A stretch of DNA of 24,683 nucleotides from an uncultured beta proteobacterium (GCA_902826155.1 CADEDU010000005.1:1-24683); one strand, 5' to 3'. Counted from the first letter of the stretch, positions 1 to 8,751 are shown. The notes: generated by a model from the sequence alone, not told the origin. Translations and numbers: made by a program.

Positions 1-1031
1 ATGTGAGACGACAGGCCGTGCTCCGCCAGGAATCCCTGGAACGCCCACCCGAGGCGATCCCACTCGTCGAGCAGCACGCGCTTCAGGAAAGGTTCGCGCC
101 CAAGATCGATCTCTCCCTTGAGGGCTGCGGTGCGCACGAACTCCGCATCGAGCCGCCCTGGTGTGGTCACTTCGAGCAGCGCGAAGCCGGCACGTTTCAC
201 CAGCTGACCGAGGGATGCCGGATTGAACAGGTTCACATGCTCGGCGTCCACGGCGAGGGCTTTTTCCTGCAGCGTCGCGATGTCGAAGCCCAGGCCGTTG
301 GGGCAGGACAGCACCAGGAGTCCGCCCGGGCGCACGTGGCGCGCGCAGTCGCGAACGAAGCGCGCAGGCTCGAACAGGTGCTCGATGACCTCGAAGGCGC
401 AAACCACGTCGGCCGCAGGCAGTTCGGCACCGACGTCTTCGATCCGTTGTTCGATCACTTCGATGCCTCGGGCACGACACGCCGCGGCGAGCTGGGGGGT
501 CGGCTCGACCGCGACCACCCGCTTGAATCGGCCGGCATCCCGTGCAACGGAGCAGAAGGTGCCGAATCCCGGCCCCACCTCGACCAGCGTGCCAGTGGGC
601 ACGCCATAGCGTTCGCAGTAGTCGACGACCCGTGCGTACCACGGCTCGTGGATCTTCTTGCGGCGGGCACCCTCCGACGCAGGGAAGATGCGGCTCGCCC
701 AGTACGCGTAGTTCTCACTGTTGGCGTAGTAGTCCGACATCACGGCTTCCGAGGGCCGCGGCGACATGTAGAGCGTCGCGCAGACCGGGCAGCGCCGGAA
801 TTCGAAGTCGAACTTGCGGAAGATGGTTGCGCTGGGGTCGGCGTTGCAGGCTGGGCAGTTGACCATCACGAATTCGCGCCGACGTGCGTGCAGTCGCGCG
901 ATGTCGCGGGCGAATGCGGCCTCCTGCTCGGCGAGCAGATCGTCCGGGCAGAGTTCGCTCTCCGAGAGACGGGGACCGGCGGCGGGTGCCACGGCAGCGC
1001 CGGACGGGAAGGGTTTCGCCGTTCCGCTCAT
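1..1031 (-). CDS. Class I SAM methyltransferase with N-terminal zinc ribbon (3' end cut by window edge)
   Basis: The reading frame starts at the ATG at 1031 and stays open to the window edge, giving 343 complete codons with no stop, so the C-terminus is missing. A Cys4 zinc ribbon is visible at C59-x2-C62 and C81-x2-C84. It is followed by SAM motif I, EVGPGFGTF, at about 151-159. Further on come an FEVIEHLFEP stretch at about 213-222 and an RPGGLLVLSCP strand at about 234-244, all typical of Methyltransf_11/23-type enzymes. The start lies 10 nt after the stop of the HisF/PP-loop fusion gene, whose stop codon region (GTGAGG) could serve as ribosome binding site, so it is the next gene of the same operon. 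Zinc-ribbon methyltransferases of this layout are common in nucleotide-sugar and O-antigen clusters. The acceptor, and whether it methylates O, N or C, cannot be read here. Confidence 0.9.
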   Translation of the reverse strand, partial: MSGTAKPFPSGAAVAPAAGPRLSESELCPDDLLAEQEAAFARDIARLHARRREFVMVNCPACNADPSATIFRKFDFEFRRCPVCATLYMSPRPSEAVMSDYYANSENYAYWASRIFPASEGARRKKIHEPWYARVVDYCERYGVPTGTLVEVGPGFGTFCSVARDAGRFKRVVAVEPTPQLAAACRARGIEVIEQRIEDVGAELPAADVVCAFEVIEHLFEPARFVRDCARHVRPGGLLVLSCPNGLGFDIATLQEKALAVDAEHVNLFNPASLGQLVKRAGFALLEVTTPGRLDAEFVRTAALKGEIDLGREPFLKRVLLDEWDRLGWAFQGFLAEHGLSSH

Positions 1032-1041
1032 CTCCAATGCC

Positions 1042-3108
1042 TCACGACTGATCCGCCGACGGCAGGTCGCGTTCCCATCGACCGGCCGAGCGACGCCAGA
1101 CGCGCGGATCGCGAAAGGTGTCGGCGATCCGATCGAACTCGTCTTCGCTCATGCCCACGTAGTCCAGCCAGCGGCGCAGGTCGCGCGGCTTCACCGGATC
1201 GTACCGTCTCACCAGTTCGAGCGCCCGTTGCCTGTCCATGAGGCCGGCGCGGATGTCCTTGCAGGTATGGTCGGTCGCCCGCCCATAGCCGAACTTGATG
1301 TACTTCAAGAAGTCGTGCACGCCGTTCTCATGCATGTCATCGAGATTCGACATGGTCCGGTAGGTACGGTCGAATGGTTCGTGACTCACTTCGAACCCGT
1401 ATCGTTCGGTGACCAGCCGGATGTGCTCGTTCGCCTCCCAGTACACGTAGTTGCCGAGGAAGATGCCACGCAAATCGAGATCGAAGAGTGTCTGGTCGGA
1501 CGGATACTTCCAGATATCCATCTGCTGGCTGGTCAGCCCTTCGCGTCCGACGAAATACGTCCACTCGAAGCCGCGCGCGAAGTGCTCGAGTCGGTCGCGA
1601 TAGCTGATCTCGGGGAAATCGTCCATGGAGAACTGACCGCACAGGTCGAGGTAGCCGTGCTCGCCGTAGAACACCAGCGGAATCCCGTGCGAGGCCGCGA
1701 CCTTCACCGGAGCGGTCATGATCCCCACGTGCGCATGCCAGTTCATGTCGCCCATGGCGACGAACGCCAGCCGGTTGAGCTTCTTCAGCGTGTTCACCGA
1801 CGGCGAGACGAGGATGTGATCGACGTCGAACACCTCCTTCATGCGCAGCATGTTCCGCCATCCCACCTCCGTCCAGTTGTTGCCGTTGTACGTCACGAGC
1901 AGAGGATTGAGACCCAGCTCGTGCTTGATCACATGGGTCTGGAAGTAGCTGTCCTTGCCGCCGCTCACCGCCACTACGCAGTCGTGGCGCGCGCCGTCGC
2001 GTGATCGGTATCGATCGACCAGGTCTCGCAACAAGCTTGTACGCCGGGTCCACTCGGCCTGGCTGATCGCGGCCTTCACCTCGGCCATGCGACAGCCCGT
2101 GCACACACCATGCTCGTCGTATTCCATCGGGGCCGCGCTGATCGACGGATACACGCACCGCCGGCACCAGGTGATCGTGCTGCGGCGCTGCGCTCCGTTC
2201 GCAACAACGAAGTCGGATTCCTTCGCCCGTCGCAGCCGAGCCTCGATCCGGGCTGTCTCTGCCTGCGCTTCGTACTCCGGCTCGCGGGGCAACCACCGGC
2301 TTCCGAGGACGATCGGACGCATCGGAATGCCGGCATCGAAACAGGCTCTTTTCGCGTTGGGATAGCTGAGTTCGAAGAAGTGGAAGATGTTCGCCGCGGC
2401 GCACGCTGCCGCGTGGGCGTCGCGGATGGCGGCCGGAAAGTGCGCGTAGTTCCCGACCCCGCCGCATGCGACCACCGGAATGGCGACCGCTCGAGTCACC
2501 GAGGTGATCAACTCGACGTCATATCCGGCCCCGGAGCCGTCCCGATCGATCGAGTTGAGGAATACCTCGCCCGCACCCAGGCGCTCGACCTCACGCGCCC
2601 ACTCCGCTGGGTGTCGGCCGGTCGGGACTCGGCCGCCATCGGCAAACACTTCGTAGCGGCCGTGCGCGTCACGCCGAGCGTCGATCGAGGCCACGATGCA
2701 TTGCGTGCCGAAGCGGCGCGCCGCCCGTTCCACCAGCGACGGATTCTCCAGGGCGGCGGTATTCAGGGTTACCTTGTCCGCGCCCGCGCCGAGCCGCTCG
2801 GCGATGTCCTCCAATGAGCGAACGCGGCCACCGACGGTGAGCGGCATGAAGCACACCTTCGCCACGGCACGCAGGACATCGAGCGCCGTGTCGCCGGCGT
2901 ACTGCTGGTGCAGGTCATCGCGGCGCAGGTCATGGCCCTGCTCGCCGCGGCTGATGTCGAGGATCACCAGTTCGTCGACGTTCCACTGGGAATAGCGCTC
3001 GACGGTGCTCATCGGATTGCCGATCACCTGGTGCACCTTGAAGAGCTGGCTGCGCACGATCACGCCATGCTTGAGCAGCAGCACCGGTATGAGGCGGGGC
3101 CGAGTCAC
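1042..3108 (-). CDS. HisF-like barrel fused to N-acetyl sugar amidotransferase (WbpG/WbuX type PP-loop)
   Basis: A 688-aa fusion of two proteins that are normally separate. Residues about 1-275 are a HisF-type (beta/alpha)8 barrel: RLIPVLLLK near the start, TVGG near 91, ADKVTLNTAA near 110, SIDAR near 143 and NSIDRDG near 185. A linker (about 276-312) leads to a WbpG/WbuX domain with a Cys4 zinc ribbon (C315, C318, C336, C339) and the ATP pyrophosphatase loop SGGKDS at 382-387. In P. aeruginosa, WbpG with HisH2 and HisF2 turns an acetamido group into acetamidino using glutamine-derived ammonia and ATP. The barrel has IPVLLL where true HisF has a catalytic CLDV aspartate, while the second aspartate (in SIDAR) remains, so cyclase activity is unlikely. 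I chose the GTG start at 3108 because it overlaps the hisH stop as GTGA and has GGAG upstream; a start at 3150 would overlap hisH by 46 nt. Confidence 0.93.
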   Translation of the reverse strand: MTRPRLIPVLLLKHGVIVRSQLFKVHQVIGNPMSTVERYSQWNVDELVILDISRGEQGHDLRRDDLHQQYAGDTALDVLRAVAKVCFMPLTVGGRVRSLEDIAERLGAGADKVTLNTAALENPSLVERAARRFGTQCIVASIDARRDAHGRYEVFADGGRVPTGRHPAEWAREVERLGAGEVFLNSIDRDGSGAGYDVELITSVTRAVAIPVVACGGVGNYAHFPAAIRDAHAAACAAANIFHFFELSYPNAKRACFDAGIPMRPIVLGSRWLPREPEYEAQAETARIEARLRRAKESDFVVANGAQRRSTITWCRRCVYPSISAAPMEYDEHGVCTGCRMAEVKAAISQAEWTRRTSLLRDLVDRYRSRDGARHDCVVAVSGGKDSYFQTHVIKHELGLNPLLVTYNGNNWTEVGWRNMLRMKEVFDVDHILVSPSVNTLKKLNRLAFVAMGDMNWHAHVGIMTAPVKVAASHGIPLVFYGEHGYLDLCGQFSMDDFPEISYRDRLEHFARGFEWTYFVGREGLTSQQMDIWKYPSDQTLFDLDLRGIFLGNYVYWEANEHIRLVTERYGFEVSHEPFDRTYRTMSNLDDMHENGVHDFLKYIKFGYGRATDHTCKDIRAGLMDRQRALELVRRYDPVKPRDLRRWLDYVGMSEDEFDRIADTFRDPRVWRRSAGRWERDLPSADQS

Positions 3109-3743
3109 TCGCGGCTCCGCGACGATACGGCAGCCACGTGAGTAACCCACCGTGCCAGAAGGTCGAGCCCTGCGTCCTGGCTCTTCTCGGGGTGGAACTG
3201 GACGCCGTACACATTGCCCGCCTCGAGTGCGGCCGCGACGATGCCACTACCGAACCGGATCGTCGACGCGACGTTCTCGGCTGCGGTATCGACGTGGTAG
3301 CTGTGCACGAAGTAGAACGACTCCTGCCGGGCCCGGTCTGGAAAGAGCACACCGGATCGTTCGACTGTCACCTCGCTCCAACCGATGTTTGGCACGCGGA
3401 ATCCCGGCTGGTCGGCTTCGAGCCGCCGTACCCGACCGGGAATGAGACCAAGCCCCGCGTGGAGGCCGTGTTCCTCGCTCTCGTCGACCAGCAGTTGCAT
3501 CCCCAGGCAGATGCCGAGCACCGGTCTTCCCGACTGGGCCGCCCGCAGGATCGGCGCGACGAGTCCGCGGTCCCGAAGCCCGGCCATGGCGTCGCCGAAG
3601 GCGCCGACGCCGGGGAGGATCACCGCGATCGCATCCTCGAGGTCCTGCGCGGTGCTTGCCAGGCGCACCGGTGCACGCACCCGACCCAGCGCTCCCAGGA
3701 CGGAGGCGAGGTTGCTCAGACCGGAATCGACCACTGCAATCAT
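3105..3743 (-). CDS. hisH: HisH-type glutamine amidotransferase (glutaminase subunit)
   Basis: A 212-aa class I glutamine amidotransferase that hydrolyses glutamine to release ammonia for its partner. The family triad is visible: nucleophile C79 in GICLGMQLL, then H184 and E186 in FHPEKS. PGVGAFGDAM at 44-53 matches the oxyanion region of HisH. Its start overlaps the stop of the DUF4910 gene as ATGA, and its stop overlaps the GTG of the HisF/PP-loop fusion, so the subunits are translationally coupled. The context (no other his genes, a partner carrying a sugar amidotransferase domain) says it belongs to the acetamidino-sugar branch, like HisH2 of P. aeruginosa, and not to histidine biosynthesis. 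Length is normal for HisH (about 200 aa). Confidence 0.93.
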   Translation of the reverse strand: MIAVVDSGLSNLASVLGALGRVRAPVRLASTAQDLEDAIAVILPGVGAFGDAMAGLRDRGLVAPILRAAQSGRPVLGICLGMQLLVDESEEHGLHAGLGLIPGRVRRLEADQPGFRVPNIGWSEVTVERSGVLFPDRARQESFYFVHSYHVDTAAENVASTIRFGSGIVAAALEAGNVYGVQFHPEKSQDAGLDLLARWVTHVAAVSSRSRE

Positions 3744-5086
3744 CGATGGTCAACCCTCGTCGGGAGGCGTCGCGAAATCTCAGCCGCATGCAGCCGGATG
3801 AGGCCCTTCTCCTCGAATCGTTCGAGATAGCGGCGCAGCCGCCCGAACGGAAGATCATGTCTGAGCGCCACATCCAGGATCGTGGTACTGCCGTCGAAGT
3901 ACCGAAACAGGCAGTCGAGCAGATGCCCCCACTTCTCGGCGTCGTCCTCGAGCACCTTGTCGACCGTCGGATCCGGGCGTTCCAGGTACAGGCCGTAGTC
4001 CGGATTGGACAGGCAGACCAGGCCGTCGAACCGGCGCTCCATCGTCGCGTCCGCTTCGAGGATCTCGACGACGTGCTTCAGCACCTCCAGCATCTCGTCC
4101 AGCCTGGCAGGACTCATGAGATCCGGCGTGTCGAGACTCGAGTGGTACTCCCGATAGGGCGCGAACTGGTCTTCACAACGAGTCATCTCGACGAACGGCA
4201 CTTCGTAGCCCGGCGCTTCCCAGACCGTCTCGTCATTGCCTGCGCCTTTCCTCCAGGGCACCTGGACGGACGGGTAACCGCTGTGGCGCAGTGCCGCGGC
4301 GAACGCACGATCGATTGTCTGTTCGCCGAGAAAACTCGAGGTGACTTTGATCGCTCCCGCGGTGCCCGGCATCTCCTCGAAGACTCCGCACACCATCCGG
4401 TCCACCTCTGCGCGCGGCAGGTCACGAAGATAGAAGACCGATCCGAGATGTTCCGGGCCCAGCACCAGGCGGTAGCTGTAGCGGGTGTCGCGATCGGCCA
4501 GCCACTGGAACAACCGGATCAACACGGTCGTTCCCGCGAACCCGTCGTTCGCCATGTGCGGGTGGCAGGTGTTTGAATTGAACACGATCATGCGCTCGCT
4601 GCGCCCCGGCTTGTGATGATGCGCGACCAGCATCTCACCGGGTTCGTACTCCGTCGCCAGTTCCACCCGGTAGCGCCCGGGGCTCATCGTCTGGTAGATG
4701 CGATGCGGAACGCACAGAGCCCAGTCGGCGTCCCACGGACGGTACTGCCACATGCAGTGGAACATGAAGGCATCCGGGAGGCCCGGATTGGTCACCAGGT
4801 GCGGGCGCAACGCTTTCCAGTCGAGCTCGCCGGAGAATGACCGCGAATAGCGACCCACACCGAGCGTATGGGACTTTCCATCGAAGATATCCCGGCCGTC
4901 GCGCGCGAGAACTGCGCGCCGCACCCGCCAGTTCTGCGGCACCACCCAGCCATTGAAAGACTCACCTGAGCGGAACCGGAAGATCTGCAGCGGCAGCTCC
5001 TGGCCGATGCGCGCGAACAGTCGCTCGTTGTCGTCGGCCACGACACCGGTCGCGAACTGGCACAGATCACGGATAAGGGCGTGCAT
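3740..5086 (-). CDS. DUF4910/COG4310 aminopeptidase-like protein with C-terminal winged helix
   Basis: A 448-aa protein that looks like the DUF4910 (COG4310) family: an M28-like zinc aminopeptidase fold with a DUF2172 insertion and a C-terminal winged-helix domain. Likely metal-site residues are H175 and D181 (CHPHMANDG), E212 (GPEH), D285 (GNDE) and H315 (EYHSSLD). The segment around 376-436 looks like the winged helix. There is no signal peptide, so it is probably cytoplasmic. Members are found again and again in polysaccharide and flagellin glycosylation clusters, but to my knowledge no physiological reaction is firmly established. Here it sits 13 nt after the methyltransferase gene and overlaps hisH by ATGA. 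That placement invites a role tied to the amidination step, such as hydrolysing an N-acyl or amide bond on a sugar intermediate, but this is inference. Confidence 0.85.
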   Translation of the reverse strand: MHALIRDLCQFATGVVADDNERLFARIGQELPLQIFRFRSGESFNGWVVPQNWRVRRAVLARDGRDIFDGKSHTLGVGRYSRSFSGELDWKALRPHLVTNPGLPDAFMFHCMWQYRPWDADWALCVPHRIYQTMSPGRYRVELATEYEPGEMLVAHHHKPGRSERMIVFNSNTCHPHMANDGFAGTTVLIRLFQWLADRDTRYSYRLVLGPEHLGSVFYLRDLPRAEVDRMVCGVFEEMPGTAGAIKVTSSFLGEQTIDRAFAAALRHSGYPSVQVPWRKGAGNDETVWEAPGYEVPFVEMTRCEDQFAPYREYHSSLDTPDLMSPARLDEMLEVLKHVVEILEADATMERRFDGLVCLSNPDYGLYLERPDPTVDKVLEDDAEKWGHLLDCLFRYFDGSTTILDVALRHDLPFGRLRRYLERFEEKGLIRLHAAEISRRLPTRVDHR

Positions 5087-5099
5087 CCTGGGGGCGCTA

Positions 5100-5906
5100 T
5101 CAGTCGCGCACGCTCGCTGAGCCGAAGATGCTGCACGCGAACATCAACTTCCACCTCTCGGACTCCGGCCATCCGGTCGTCGCAGGATAGGTGCGGGAAT
5201 TGATGTCGTCGAAATCAATCTTCGGTGTGAGGAGCGGTGGGAGGGAGTGCAGGATGGCGAATTCCTGCTGCACTTCCCGGAAGCCGAACCGCTGCAACTT
5301 GAATCTGTAGGCAAGCGGGTTTTCTCGGATTCCGAAGACCTTTCGGTCGGGTCGATCGGCGTTTGCAAGCAGACTGCTAACGTCCGTCGAAGAATCTTGG
5401 AACGAGAAATGATTGCGGAAGAAATTCACAGTGTATCGATTCAACGTGAACAGGTCGAACAACTCGTTCGAGTGCGTGACGGTGAGAGTTCCGCCGGGTC
5501 TCAGAAGGCGCCCCGCTTCGCGATAGAAGACTTCCTCCTCGGACGGGCTCATGTAAGCCAGGACGTTGAGCGCGATCAGGTGATCCACGGACCCGCGGGA
5601 TCGCCGGGAAAGAGCGTCGACACCACCCTGCTCTAGCGCAACGGAAGGCCATCGCGCCCGCAGTCGTCGCTCCGCCGCGGTGATCATCTGCTGATCGATG
5701 TCGATGCCGTCGACCCCTACGCCTTGCTCCAATAGATATTCAGCGAATACGCCGTCGCCTATGCCGAAGTCGATGAGGGCGTCTCCACGCTTCAGTCGGC
5801 TGGCCAGAAGGGCCCTTACCATCGCCAGTCGGTTGGCATGGTATGGCCCCTCCACGTCACGAATGTAGATGGGACTGCGTTGCCGCCAGTATTCCGCGGA
5901 CTCCAT
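5100..5906 (-). CDS. Class I SAM-dependent methyltransferase
   Basis: A 268-aa stand-alone methyltransferase. SAM motif I is DFGIGDG at 46-52, the acidic end of strand 2 is GIDID at about 67-71, and an LLRPGGTLTVTHSNELF strand lies near 134-150. The start at 5906 has a good ribosome binding site (GGGAG, about 7 nt upstream). It follows cysNC after a 95-nt gap, the largest gap in the operon, and precedes the DUF4910 gene by 13 nt. Unlike three other methyltransferases in the window it has no zinc ribbon. The substrate is unknown; a sugar of this pathway is the natural guess from context. Confidence 0.88.
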   Translation of the reverse strand: MESAEYWRQRSPIYIRDVEGPYHANRLAMVRALLASRLKRGDALIDFGIGDGVFAEYLLEQGVGVDGIDIDQQMITAAERRLRARWPSVALEQGGVDALSRRSRGSVDHLIALNVLAYMSPSEEEVFYREAGRLLRPGGTLTVTHSNELFDLFTLNRYTVNFFRNHFSFQDSSTDVSSLLANADRPDRKVFGIRENPLAYRFKLQRFGFREVQQEFAILHSLPPLLTPKIDFDDINSRTYPATTGWPESERWKLMFACSIFGSASVRD

Positions 5907-6001
5907 GCCATGCTCCCTCTGGTCGTCGCAAAAAAATCGGGCCGTCGCGTTCGAATCGGGTTGTGCGCTGTGTCGCGTTGCGGGACTCTGGTCGGTGGGT
6001 C
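5907..6001. other. Intergenic gap inside the operon
   Basis: A 95-nt gap between the cysNC stop and the next methyltransferase start. On the minus strand it contains a run of seven T after a GC-rich stretch, but I find no convincing inverted repeat before it, so I do not call a terminator. ATCGGG occurs twice, about 13 nt apart, as a short direct repeat. A local promoter or attenuator is possible, with no clear -35/-10 pair seen. The ribosome binding site of the downstream methyltransferase lies immediately beside its start. Confidence 0.4.
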
Positions 6002-7861
6002 CTACGCGCGCGCCTTGCTCTCGATAAAGGCGACCAGCCGCTCGACGCTGTCCTCTTCCGACTGGCGCGCCGTGTCGATGATCACGTCCGGTGACTCCGG
6101 CGTCTCGTAGGGCGCGGAGATGCCGGTGAACTCGGGCAATGTTCCCGCACGCGCCTTCTTGTACAGACCTTTCGGATCGCGCCGCTCACAAACCGCGAGT
6201 GGCGCGTTGACGAACACTTCGCAGAAGGCCTCCCCGGCAGACCTTCTGGCACTGTCCCGATCGGCGCGATACGGCGAGATGAACGCGCTGATCGCAATGA
6301 AACCGGCATCGGCGAACAACGCGGCGACCTCGCCTACCCGGCGGATGTTCTCGGAGCGGTCTTCCGGCGAGAAGCCCAGGTCGGAATTCAGTCCGCGCCG
6401 CACATTGTCGCCGTCGAGCACATAAACCTGCCAGCCCTTGGCGAACAACCGCTGCTCGACCCGCATGGCGAGCGTTGACTTGCCCGAGCCCGACAGGCCG
6501 GTGAGCCACACGACCATCCCCCGATGTCCCGCGCGTTCGGCGCGGAGCTGCCGTGATACGCGATGTTCGACAGCGAAGAGGTTGGCCGCCGGCTGTCTCA
6601 GCCGCCGGCGTTGATCGGGAAAGCCTTCCATGCTGATCAGCCCGCCGGCTACCACCCGGAATCCGTCCATGAGGGCGAAGCGTCCCAGCGACGGATTACG
6701 CTGATGCTCGTCGACCGCGATAAGTGTGCGGCTGCGGAGTGTCAGCTCGGCAATCTCCCCGTTGCCGACTTCACTTGCATGCTTGGTCACGAAGTCATGC
6801 GGATCGAACACCCTGCTGATCTCCTGGATGACGACCGTAGTCTCGGTGGTGCAGTGCTTCAGCTTGAGCGTCTTGCCGGGGGAGAGGTGCACCGGACCGA
6901 CAATGAAGACCGTCGCGCGGAACACGTCGGTGAGCATCGGCGGCCGGTCGGGGTGGCTGGCGATCTGTCCCCGTTCGACGAAGATCGGGGCATCCAGCGA
7001 GATGCCGATGGACATCCCGGCCCGGGCCTCGATGCCGGCGCTTTGTGTGGGCCAGGCTTCGATCGCCTTGACGCGTGCCCGCAGGTTGCTCGGCGAGAAC
7101 AGAAGATCGTCGCCGACGCGCAACACCCCGCTTTCTATTCGGCCCGCCACGATCCGGCGTTCGTCGAACTTGTAGACATCCTGCACCACCAGCCGCAGCG
7201 GCTTCTCGACATCGGATGCGGGCGGGCGCACATCCTCGAGCGCACCGAGGAGCGTCGGCCCGACGTGCCAGGGCATTCGGGTCGAGGCGGCCACCAGGTT
7301 GTCGCCATCGCGCGCGGCGACCGGTACGGCATGCAACAGTCGGGCGCCGATGCCGTCGAGGTAGTTGGCGACGTCCTCGCGGATGCGTTCGTAAGCCGGG
7401 CGCTCGAAACCGACCAAGTCCATCTTGTTCACTGCCAGGACGATCTGCTCCACGCCGAGCAGTCGCAACAGGTAGGCGTGCCGTCGCGTCTGCTCCCGCA
7501 GGCCCTCCAGCGCATCGACGACCAGGATCGCCGCCTCGGCACTGGCCGCGCCGGTGACCATGTTGCGCATGAACTCCCGGTGCCCCGGCGCATCGATGAT
7601 CATGTAGCGGCGATGCGCCGTCGTGAGCCAGATGCGCGTGGTGTCGATCGTGATGGCCTGGTCGCGTTCGGCCTGCAGCGCATCGAGCACGAACGACCAC
7701 TCCAGCGCCATCCCGCGCTTCTCCGAGAGACGCAGCAACTCGTCCGCCTTGCCGGGGGGCAGCGAGCCGGTTTCGTGCAGCAACCGGCCAACCAGCGTCG
7801 ACTTTCCGTGGTCGACGTGGCCGACGATGGCAACCGGGAGCGCGCGGGACGACTGCGTCAT
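6002..7861 (-). CDS. cysNC: Bifunctional sulfate adenylyltransferase large subunit / APS kinase (CysN-CysC fusion)
   Basis: A 619-aa fusion like rhizobial NodQ. The N-terminal GTPase half (about 1-425) has G1 GHVDHGKS at 14-21, G3 DAPGH at 90-94 and G4 NKMD at 145-148; with CysD it makes adenosine phosphosulfate (APS) from sulfate and ATP. The C-terminal half (about 446-619) is APS kinase with P-loop GLSGSGKS at 455-462, [10 protein letters not shown] at 483-492 and ISPYRADR at 528-535; it makes PAPS. The G2 region reads [11 protein letters not shown] where housekeeping CysN usually reads GITIDVAYRYF, so this looks like the divergent branch I associate with glycan clusters. It lies 15 nt after cysD. 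With the sulfotransferase at 9513-10706 it forms a complete sulfate activation and transfer module, probably devoted to sugar sulfation. Confidence 0.95.
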   Translation of the reverse strand: MTQSSRALPVAIVGHVDHGKSTLVGRLLHETGSLPPGKADELLRLSEKRGMALEWSFVLDALQAERDQAITIDTTRIWLTTAHRRYMIIDAPGHREFMRNMVTGAASAEAAILVVDALEGLREQTRRHAYLLRLLGVEQIVLAVNKMDLVGFERPAYERIREDVANYLDGIGARLLHAVPVAARDGDNLVAASTRMPWHVGPTLLGALEDVRPPASDVEKPLRLVVQDVYKFDERRIVAGRIESGVLRVGDDLLFSPSNLRARVKAIEAWPTQSAGIEARAGMSIGISLDAPIFVERGQIASHPDRPPMLTDVFRATVFIVGPVHLSPGKTLKLKHCTTETTVVIQEISRVFDPHDFVTKHASEVGNGEIAELTLRSRTLIAVDEHQRNPSLGRFALMDGFRVVAGGLISMEGFPDQRRRLRQPAANLFAVEHRVSRQLRAERAGHRGMVVWLTGLSGSGKSTLAMRVEQRLFAKGWQVYVLDGDNVRRGLNSDLGFSPEDRSENIRRVGEVAALFADAGFIAISAFISPYRADRDSARRSAGEAFCEVFVNAPLAVCERRDPKGLYKKARAGTLPEFTGISAPYETPESPDVIIDTARQSEEDSVERLVAFIESKARA

Positions 7862-7876
7862 CGCGCGCGCCGACGC

Positions 7877-8680
7877 TTACATGTACCCGCTGGCGCGCAG
7901 GCGTTCGAATGCATCTTCGGTCTCGTGATCCATCGCGCGTCCGGCACGCTCGGGGGCTGTGGTCTGCTCGAGTTCGCTGATGATCTCGTCCAGCGTGGAA
8001 GCATTGCTTTGGATCGGGAAGGTGATGTTCTTTTCGCCGAGCGACCGGTAGCGCTTCCCCGCGCGCGAGAAGTAGAGCGGGACGACCGGGATTCCTTCGC
8101 GCCGCGTATAGCGCCAGATGTCCAGCTCGGTCCAGTGGAGCAACGGATGCACGCGCACGTGCGCGCCGGCGGGAACCTCGGTGACGTACAGGTCCCAGAA
8201 TTCGGGGGGCTGATCCTTGACGTCCCATGCGCCGTCGAGCAGGCGTGGACTGAATACCCGCTCCTTGGCCCGGGTCGCCTGCTCGTCGCGGCGGATACCC
8301 GCGATGATGCCTCGGTACTGCTCGCGGGCCAGAAACTGCTTAAGGCCTTCGGTCTTGCGTGCGGCTGCCCTCGCGCCGGGTGGTAGCGAGGGATCCATCG
8401 ACTCCTCGGGCGGGCACGGCTCGGCGATGAGACGCAGCTGCCATTCGTGCGCGATGCGGTCGCGGAATTCGTAGACTTCGGGCAGCTCCATTGCGGTGTC
8501 CAGCTGGATCACCGGAAACGGCACCTGTCCGAAGAACGCCTTGCGTGCCATCCACAGCAGGGCGTTGCTGTCCTTGCCTATCGACCACAGCATGCCGAGC
8601 GGCTTCAGCCGGGCGAAGGCTTCGCGCAGGATATGGACGGTCCTCGACTCGAGCTCGTCGAGGTACTGGTCTTCACGCAT
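7877..8680 (-). CDS. cysD: Sulfate adenylyltransferase small subunit CysD
   Basis: A 267-aa member of the PAPS reductase/CysD family. It binds ATP and sulfate and forms APS together with the CysN GTPase. The PP-loop motif is SIGKDS at 33-38, in the typical CysD setting (MLWSIGKDSNALLWMARKAF). HVRVHPLLHWTELDIWRY and NITFPIQS further on are also CysD-like. I use the ATG at 8680 because the protein then begins (MREDQYLDELESRTVHILRE) as other CysD proteins do; a longer frame to 8812 would overlap the upstream gene by 61 nt and its extra residues look unlike CysD. No good ribosome binding site precedes 8680, so an upstream TTG remains possible. It lies directly before cysNC. Confidence 0.93.
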   Translation of the reverse strand: MREDQYLDELESRTVHILREAFARLKPLGMLWSIGKDSNALLWMARKAFFGQVPFPVIQLDTAMELPEVYEFRDRIAHEWQLRLIAEPCPPEESMDPSLPPGARAAARKTEGLKQFLAREQYRGIIAGIRRDEQATRAKERVFSPRLLDGAWDVKDQPPEFWDLYVTEVPAGAHVRVHPLLHWTELDIWRYTRREGIPVVPLYFSRAGKRYRSLGEKNITFPIQSNASTLDEIISELEQTTAPERAGRAMDHETEDAFERLRASGYM

Positions 8681-8751
8681 CGGGAGGGGGAGCGATGAAA
8701 CTTGCCATTGTCGCAAATTGGCTGCGCCGCAGCGACGCTTGGTCGCGCCGA

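Noticed and set aside
3..1241. Long plus-strand open frame (412 codons) opposite the zinc-ribbon methyltransferase
   Set aside because: It is a mirror of a well-supported minus-strand gene in high-GC DNA, and its translation has no family character.
3105..3743. HisH and the HisF-like domain as part of histidine biosynthesis
   Set aside because: No other his genes are nearby, the barrel lacks the first catalytic aspartate, and it is fused to a sugar amidotransferase.
5925..5945. T-run on the minus strand as a rho-independent terminator after cysNC
   Set aside because: No inverted repeat capable of a stable stem precedes the seven T residues.
6795..8228. Minus-strand 477-codon frame in another phase across cysNC/cysD
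   Set aside because: It is an out-of-phase shadow, rich in Arg and Pro, and conflicts with two firmly identified genes.
6563..8386. 607-codon plus-strand open frame across cysNC and cysD
   Set aside because: The minus strand encodes clear CysN-CysC and CysD motifs over the whole stretch; the plus translation is Arg/Asp/His-rich shadow sequence.
8681..8700. Strong purine-rich ribosome-binding-like site before an ATG on the plus strand (GGGAGGGGGAGCGATG)
   Set aside because: The frame that follows runs antisense to cysD's upstream gap and a methyltransferase gene and encodes no recognisable protein, so I treat the site as chance.
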